Source: Gonatopus flavifemur
Taxonomy: Eukaryota; Arthropoda; Insecta; Hymenoptera; Dryinidae
Direction: 5' to 3'
DNA: 64,000 bases
Assembly: GCA_018340375.1 (NCBI GenBank)
Contig: JAFFJZ010000006.1
Coordinates: 25,736,001-25,800,000 of the forward strand
In this document: positions 59,001 to 64,000 of the stretch, piece by piece
Numbering within the stretch: position 1 is the stretch's first letter
How the letters are laid out: the number at the start of each line of letters is the position of its first letter
The notes under the pieces: model-generated
The model's database searches: none
The model's input: only the letters and a program-made list of their open reading frames with translations
Told to the model about the DNA's origin: nothing
Made by a program: the position numbers and the translations under genes

Positions 59001-62000
59001 TCCAAATCGGACTATAAGTAAGTTATCATGAAAATTATAAATATTGTTCGAATATTTGAAATAGTTTGATGATGCATATAATACTTACGTGTAAGGTCTG
59101 TAATTCGGATTCTAGTTTCCTCTTGGCCGCCGATAAGGAAGCGTTTTGGGCGCTGAGTTCGTTGAGTTGTTCGTGAGCATCGGCAAGTTCTTGTTCCGCT
59201 TGACGACGACCGCGATCCGCCTGTTCGAGGAGTGTTCTGCTTTCTTCGAGTTCGTTTTGAAGTGCATTGGCACGACGTTCCGAAATACCAAGAAGTTCTC
59301 TGGCCTCATCGCGGGCTCTTTGTTCCTCTTCAAGGGCGGTTTGAACGTCCTTGAGTTGTTGTTGGTACCGTTTGATGTTCTTTTGAGCTTCCGCGTTGGC
59401 TTTGTTCGCATGGTCCAAAGCGATTTCTAATTCGTTGATGTCGGCTTCGAGTTTCTTCTTCATGCGCAGTGCTTCGGCTTTACCCTGGAGAAATTGATTG
59501 TTGGTAAAAAAAGAAAATCAAATTTCTAAGAATGAGTTTGTTTTTTCTTCAATTATACCTTAGCTTCCGCTTCGAGGGACGCTTGCATGGAATCAAGAGC
59601 ACGTTGATGGTTCTTTCTGGTATTTTCGAATTCCTCTTCCTTCTCTTGGATACGTCGGTCGATTTCTTGTCTAACCTGGCTCAATTCGAGTTGACTACGT
59701 AATACCTTGTTTTCTTCTTGTTCGAGAGCTGCCTCAGCCTCTTCCAAGGCTGCCTGGAGCTCATCTTTCTCAGCCTCCAGACGCTTTCTGGCTTTTTCGA
59801 TTTCGTGAATGTTGCGACCACCCTCTCCAATTTGATCCAAAAGATCCTTTACCTCATCGGCAAGGTTCTTGTTCTCACGACGGACAGCTTCCAATTGTTC
59901 TTGGCTCTCCTCGTACGCACCTTTACCAAATAATAGATATTAAATATCGTTTCATTTCAAATATTCATTTATTCATTCATTGAAATAAAGAAAAAAAAAA
60001 CCTCACCTCTGAGCCTGAAGAGTTCAGTACTGTAGTTGCGGCATTCTTTCTGGCTGGCATCGAGTTCGGCGGCAAGATCATCGACCTTGAGTTTCCATTC
60101 TCCGATGATCTTGTCGAAGGCTTTCTGTTTCTTCTCGGCGGCATTTGCGATAGCTGTAGCCCGATCGACTTCGAGTTGTAGGTCTTCGACCTCGGTGGCG
60201 AGCCTCTGTTTCGTCTTCTCCAAAGCAATGACTTTCTGGTTGAGGGATTCGATAGTTTCCTCAGCCTCGGCCAAGCGTGCTTGGAGTTTCCTCTTGGCCT
60301 CCTCGAGTTCTTCCGCCCTAGCGACACCCTCGGACTCGTACTTGGTACGCCACAATTGAGCCTCGGCGTTGGCCTTGCTCAATTGCCTCTGGAGATCAGC
60401 CTTGCCCTCGGCTTCCTCCTCAACTTGTTCACGAATGTTGTCCAAATCGTGTTCCAAGTTGCGGAATTTGCCAAGAAGGGTAGCGCGTTCTCGGGATTCC
60501 TCATCGGCTAACCTCTTGGTATCTTCCAATTGTGTGGTCAAGGAGATCTTGATCTTGGAAAGTTGGCTGACCTGGGATTCAGCTTCCTCGAGTTGTCTCA
60601 AGAGATCGCTGTTTTCGATAGACAGCTTCTTCTTGGCGGCATCGAAGTCGTTCAACGTACGATTGACTTCCTCGAGTTTGCCCTGGGTCTCGTTCAATTG
60701 ATGTTGCAATTGTTTCACGATCTTCTCTTGGGCGGCCTGTTGTTGAAGATTAATACAACAATTAATACTCAAGTACATCAAAACAGTACTTTGGGAAGAA
60801 TAAGCGATAAGCTTTGCAAGCAGGAGACGATCATTTTCAAAATTCACATCAACTCACACTTCTGAAAATGCATTTTTTATTTATTTTTTCACGAATCCTC
60901 CTCCAGACGAATCATCAGCATCGTTGATGGCGATGCTGCTGCTGCTGATAAAGCTGTTAATTGCGTTAGTATATTCGCGGGAGATCAGTGTTATTAGACT
61001 CAACACCTACCTTCTCGTTGCTCAAGTGATCAACCGTCACCCGCATGTCGTTCAACTCGCTGAAGTATTGAACCTTCTCCTTCTCAACTCTAATGGATAC
61101 AAAATAAACATTCGACACAAATCAATTTCATCACAAAAAACAGAAATTTCAATTCAAAAAAAATTTCCTAAAACCAGAGTCATTATTTAGAGTTATTAAC
61201 GTTCAACGTATAAAGGTCTCGTGCGATTTTCAATCTTTCTTTCCTCTAGGAACATTCTTTGGGGAGGTGGTTTTTAGTGTACCTTTTCCCTGGATACATT
61301 GTCGACCAAAGCACGAGAATTGTTTAACTCCGCGTGGATGTCGTGACGGCCCTTTTCGGCCCTAATTAAAAATACGACTATCAATTTTTTTCAACTCTTC
61401 TTTTCGAGTGAAAACACAACTAACCCCAAGGATTTTTTGTTTTTCTAATAATCTCTATAATATTCTGCGTACCTAGCTTTGAGTTTGTTGAGGGTGTCGA
61501 TTTGTTCTCCCATCTCAGCAACGGCGTCATTGTGTTTCTTACGAAGGATGGCAAGGGCAGATTCGTGTTGAATGTTAGCCTCTTCGAGATCTCTGCGAAG
61601 TTTGCTAAGTTCGGCTTCTCTCTTCTTGTTGAGTTCGATTTGAGCCGAAGTTGCGCCACCGGCTTCCTCGAGGCGCTCGCCGAGCTCTTCGAGCTCGCGA
61701 GCGAGGTCGCTGCGTTGTTTCTCAGCCTTGGCTCGAGCGCCACGTTCGGCCTCGAGTTCTTCTTCGAGTTCTTCGATTCTGGCCTGGAGTTCCTTGATCT
61801 GTTTCTGTAATTTGCCGACCAAAGATTGTTCATCCTCGAGTTTGGCAGCCAAGGACGAGAGTTCTTTGTCTTTACGTTGGATGGTCTGTTCGAGTTCCTT
61901 CTTGTTCCTTTCGAGATCGGCTACGGCTTCTTGGGTCAGTTTGAGATCACCTTCGACCTTCCTCTTGGCTTTCTCTACGTCACCGCTGGAAAAGAAATCA

Positions 62001-62437
62001 AATATTTCAATGATATGATATAGGAGGGTGATGATTCGTTAAAATTCATTTACTAATACCAACCGTGATTTCTTTTCACGTTCGAGGGAATCCTCGAGCT
62101 CATCGAGGGTCTGTTCGAGTTTGATCTTGACTTTGTTCAAGTGGTTGACTTTGTCTTCAGCCGCTTGAAGTTCTTCGGCAGTCTTTTGATTGATCTCTCC
62201 CTGGTTCTTCTTCTCTTTGTTGAGTTTGTTGATGAGTTCATCCTGGTGCGCGATCTCATCGTTCAAGTTTCGGATTTGATGATCTTTCGTTGCCTTGTCT
62301 TGTTCGGATTTTTGAAGATTGAGCTCGAGGTCTTCGATATCCTTCTTCAAACCAGCTACCTCTTGTTCCAATTTCTTCTTATTTTGGAACAAGTTGTTTC
62401 TCGCGTCTTCCTCTTCTTTGAATCGATCGCTCAAATC
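55980..62437 (-). CDS. Mhc: Muscle myosin heavy chain, 3' half (distal S2 and LMM rod, C-terminus); runs off the right edge
   Basis: Exons in transcript order: 62437-62064, 61985-61473, one of two hinge exons (61361-61283 or 61089-61011), 60736-60007, 59920-59559, 59484-59089, 59011-58667, 58579-58331, then terminal 56066-55980. All have AG/GT borders (donor at 62063 is the weaker GTTGGT) and the frame is continuous for 1,044 codons plus stop. The protein is uninterrupted heptad coiled coil with highly conserved insect muscle myosin segments such as [27 protein letters not shown]-type 28-residue repeats, [18 protein letters not shown] and [20 protein letters not shown]. It ends in a non-helical tail with [14 protein letters not shown]. 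Full-length family members are about 1,960 aa, so roughly residues 917 onward are present. The protein forms the thick-filament rod of the sarcomere. The gene is regulated by alternative splicing (separate entries). Base composition is distinctly more GC-rich than the flanks. Confidence 0.5.
56067..58066 (-). other. Mhc last intron
   Basis: Non-coding, AT-rich. It holds an inverted repeat at about 56518-56752 (CCCTGCTGAAAAATTCCAAT and its complement), an AAATAAATAAATAA run at about 57119-57140, and a larger foldback at 57360-57659. Confidence 0.5.
58067..58127 (-). CDS. Mhc: Mhc penultimate cassette exon with its own stop (alternative C-terminus)
   Basis: 61-nt candidate exon: acceptor CCCCAACAG (weak pyrimidine tract), strong donor GTAAGT at 58066-58061. 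Joined in phase to the 58331 exon (ending SPA), it reads [11 protein letters not shown] and then TAG. It is unusually GC-rich for an intron, which suggests selection. Inclusion gives an 11-residue tail; skipping gives the 28-residue tail from the terminal exon. Drosophila Mhc also has a regulated penultimate exon (exon 18) that changes the tail. Not proven without transcripts. Confidence 0.5.
58231..58294. repeat. 64-bp CCCTGG hairpin in the Mhc intron before the cassette exon
   Basis: CCCTGGTGAAAAAACAATGTC...CAGTGAAATTCTTCCACCAGGG. It lies within the 203-nt intron between the 58331 donor exon and the 58127 acceptor. Confidence 0.5.
61011..61089 (-). CDS. Mhc: Mhc alternative S2 hinge exon, B type (15b-like)
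   Basis: 79-nt exon: acceptor ...CATTAG, donor GTAGGT. It encodes the split Arg, then 26 residues beginning [16 protein letters not shown] and ending LSNEK. It has the same length and phase as the exon 193 nt upstream. If both were spliced together the junction would read AGT TGA, a stop; skipping both shifts the frame. The two are therefore forced to be mutually exclusive. Confidence 0.5.
61283..61361 (-). CDS. Mhc: Mhc alternative S2 hinge exon, A type (15a-like)
   Basis: 79-nt exon: acceptor ...AATTAG, donor GTACAC. It completes the split Arg codon left by the 61473 donor, then encodes 26 residues beginning [12 protein letters not shown] and ending VSREK, in phase with AAQEKIVK of the next common exon. 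Its length, placement and AE..R....ELN..R pattern match the hinge segment of Drosophila Mhc encoded by exon 15 (family knowledge). Confidence 0.5.
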
Positions 62438-64000
62438 CTAAAAATCAATTAAATTCTTCGTTAAATTTATTCTTCCCCAGGGTTCCGGTATCCAAATTCA
62501 TCAGTTGGCTCGCGATGGTTGATCAATAATAAAGATTCAGATCAGAAAAAGAAAGAGGGATGTTCATCTGTCCAGGTGAAAGAAGAAGAAGAAGAAGAAG
62601 TAGAAGAAGAAGAGTAGGATGGCTATTTGTCATACGCCAAAGTCAAGCTCCGCGGAAACCTTAGCCAGCCAAAGTAGAGAGAAGTAGTGCCAAGTTGAAT
62701 GGGAGTTAAAATGTTGAAAGAATTCGATGGAGATGATCCTGATCATAATCGTGAATAAGATGATTAAAATGAAAGATGCTCTCCTTCGCTTGCCGGTGAC
62801 GCAAGTTATCGTAACATATATAAATACATCTCACACTCGTTTGCCCACTTCTTTCTCTCTCCAGGGAATTTGCTGACTTTAATTATAATAACCCTGGAAT
62901 TTGGTGTCTAAATCTAAATTTAGTAGAATTCCTCAAGCTTCCACTTCTCCTTTCACTCTTGCTTCTTCCTTCCTTCCCTTTCTTCGTACCTCGCCGTAAA
63001 TGGTGAGGCTCTTAGCTTGAGGAGGGTACTTCGACCTCGTAAACCTCGTACACCTCGTACATCATCGCGAGTAATTTGGCTTTGGAAATTAGGATGTGGA
63101 GGTGCTTTTAATAGAAAAAGATTTATCGATTCGACGACACAGGTAATATAAGATGGTAATATCCTTACGATCAACTTGACAAATGATTATCTGGTCAATG
63201 ACAGGGGAAACTTTTCTCGTTTCTTACCTGTATGATTCATCTCATCTCCTACGAGTTCCTCTCAAGGTCCTCGTTGTATCGTTCCGCCACGATGGAATTT
63301 TTATTTGCAAAGTATCGAACTCGAATATGTATCGGTTTACCGTTTATAAAATTAGTCGCAATTAAATAATCGTTCTTGCGACATAGCTGGCGCCAAGTAC
63401 ACGAACTAGCCAAATCTACAACCAGCTAGCGATCATTAAAATTTATTAATCGAACGACAGATTTAACGATCGAACTTAGGAAATGTATCTCATTTTAGTC
63501 AATGACTCTGTTTCGATTTGCAAATCATTTTTCTCTGTTTAGTTTTATTTGACATATCCCTTAATAAACTTTCTCGTTCATTGCCAAATGATGCCAAGCG
63601 AAATTTGAAAATTCGCTTCGCGTTTATTAACGGACTACGAATCATTTCTGGATGTGGAGAATTTGAGAAATGATGATGATGAATCATGTGTTTGAATTTG
63701 AGAACGGTGTCTTTTACTTTTCAACATTTTAAACGTACTAATTTTATTATTAGTTTCATAATTTTGTAATTAATGTGAGATTTTCATCAGACGGAAGTGG
63801 AAACTTTGTTGCAACCCTGTGCCCTAATTTTCGATTTTACAAGGCTACCGCGGAAGATGTTTCAACGGAAACAAATAACTCTCTTCTTCTCCAATTTTTT
63901 CCTATTCTCACGAACTTTTTGGGATAAGATTAGAGACTTACAGACCAAAAACTGCTATAAAATATTCAATAAATTTATCTGTTCTATAATCAAAGAATTA
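62438..64000 (-). other. Mhc intron (continues past the edge)
   Basis: No further Mhc exon was seen in any frame, although the exon at 62437 needs an upstream partner in phase 0. The interval has a GAA/AGA microsatellite at about 62578-62614 and no obvious foldback. It is cleaner than other intergenic DNA here, so an intronic muscle enhancer is possible but not shown. Confidence 0.5.

Noticed and set aside
60737..60847. N-terminal extension of the 60736 Mhc exon through upstream in-frame sequence
   Set aside because: The extension is hydrophobic and not coiled coil, and a clear CAACAG acceptor plus in-phase hinge exons define the true start at 60736.
60530..60865. Plus-strand ORFs antisense to Mhc exons (also 59146-59430, 61502-61810, 62141-62452)
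   Set aside because: Antisense shadows of coiled-coil codons (GAG/CTC, GAA/TTC) produce long open frames; there is no independent signal.

Overview
The window is AT-rich nuclear DNA from an insect. It holds three spliced protein-coding genes, all confined to the right half, in a background of short inverted-repeat transposons and their remnants. The host looks hymenopteran (possibly a parasitoid wasp). That is inference from gene style and repeat load, because nothing in the window is diagnostic below Insecta.

Layout. Positions 1-36,000 contain no gene I can support. They hold foldback/MITE-like palindromes (many with termini of the form CACNG...AAAA, others with CCCTGG...CCAGGG), a decayed mariner transposase (3804-4593), a tRNA-like SINE fragment, and single-copy-looking stretches that may be regulatory. 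Positions 36,046-40,877 (+) carry a complete five-exon yellow/MRJP-family gene, best matched to yellow-b. Positions 42,000-50,200 hold more nested foldbacks, a tRNA-like sequence, a 5'-truncated non-LTR reverse transcriptase (-), a frameshifted MULE transposase scrap (+), and a candidate TATA promoter at 42,017. Positions 50,216-54,851 (+) carry a complete five-exon cytochrome b5-related/fatty-acid-desaturase-like gene (Cyt-b5-r). From 62,437 down to 55,980 (-) lies the 3' half of muscle myosin heavy chain (Mhc). It encodes the distal S2 and light meromyosin rod, ending in its stop codon and 3'UTR. The motor and proximal rod lie beyond the right edge.

How the genes relate. Cyt-b5-r and Mhc are convergent and their predicted poly(A) ends are only about 120-150 bases apart. 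From memory, Cyt-b5-r in Drosophila was described as a muscle-specific gene next to Mhc, and yellow-b maps to the same cytological region. The window therefore probably preserves an old microsyntenic block tied to muscle expression.

Main points of interest. (1) Two tandem 79-nt exons of Mhc encode alternative 26-residue S2 hinge segments, the counterpart of Drosophila exons 15a/15b; joining both would give an immediate stop. (2) A 61-nt penultimate Mhc cassette exon with its own stop swaps the C-terminal tail. (3) Palindromes are nested inside palindromes, and pairs of copies within the window serve as each other's empty sites. This allows direct reading of 2-bp target duplications (TG, AA, TA) and of exact element ends. 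(4) A palindrome of about 3.3 kb lies at 30.8-34.2 kb.

Repeat boundaries were read by eye and may be off by a few bases. Exon boundaries were checked for GT/AG sites and for reading-frame continuity.

[Form note: the original answer gave no confidence values; the 0.5 in every feature is a placeholder required by the schema, not an estimate.]
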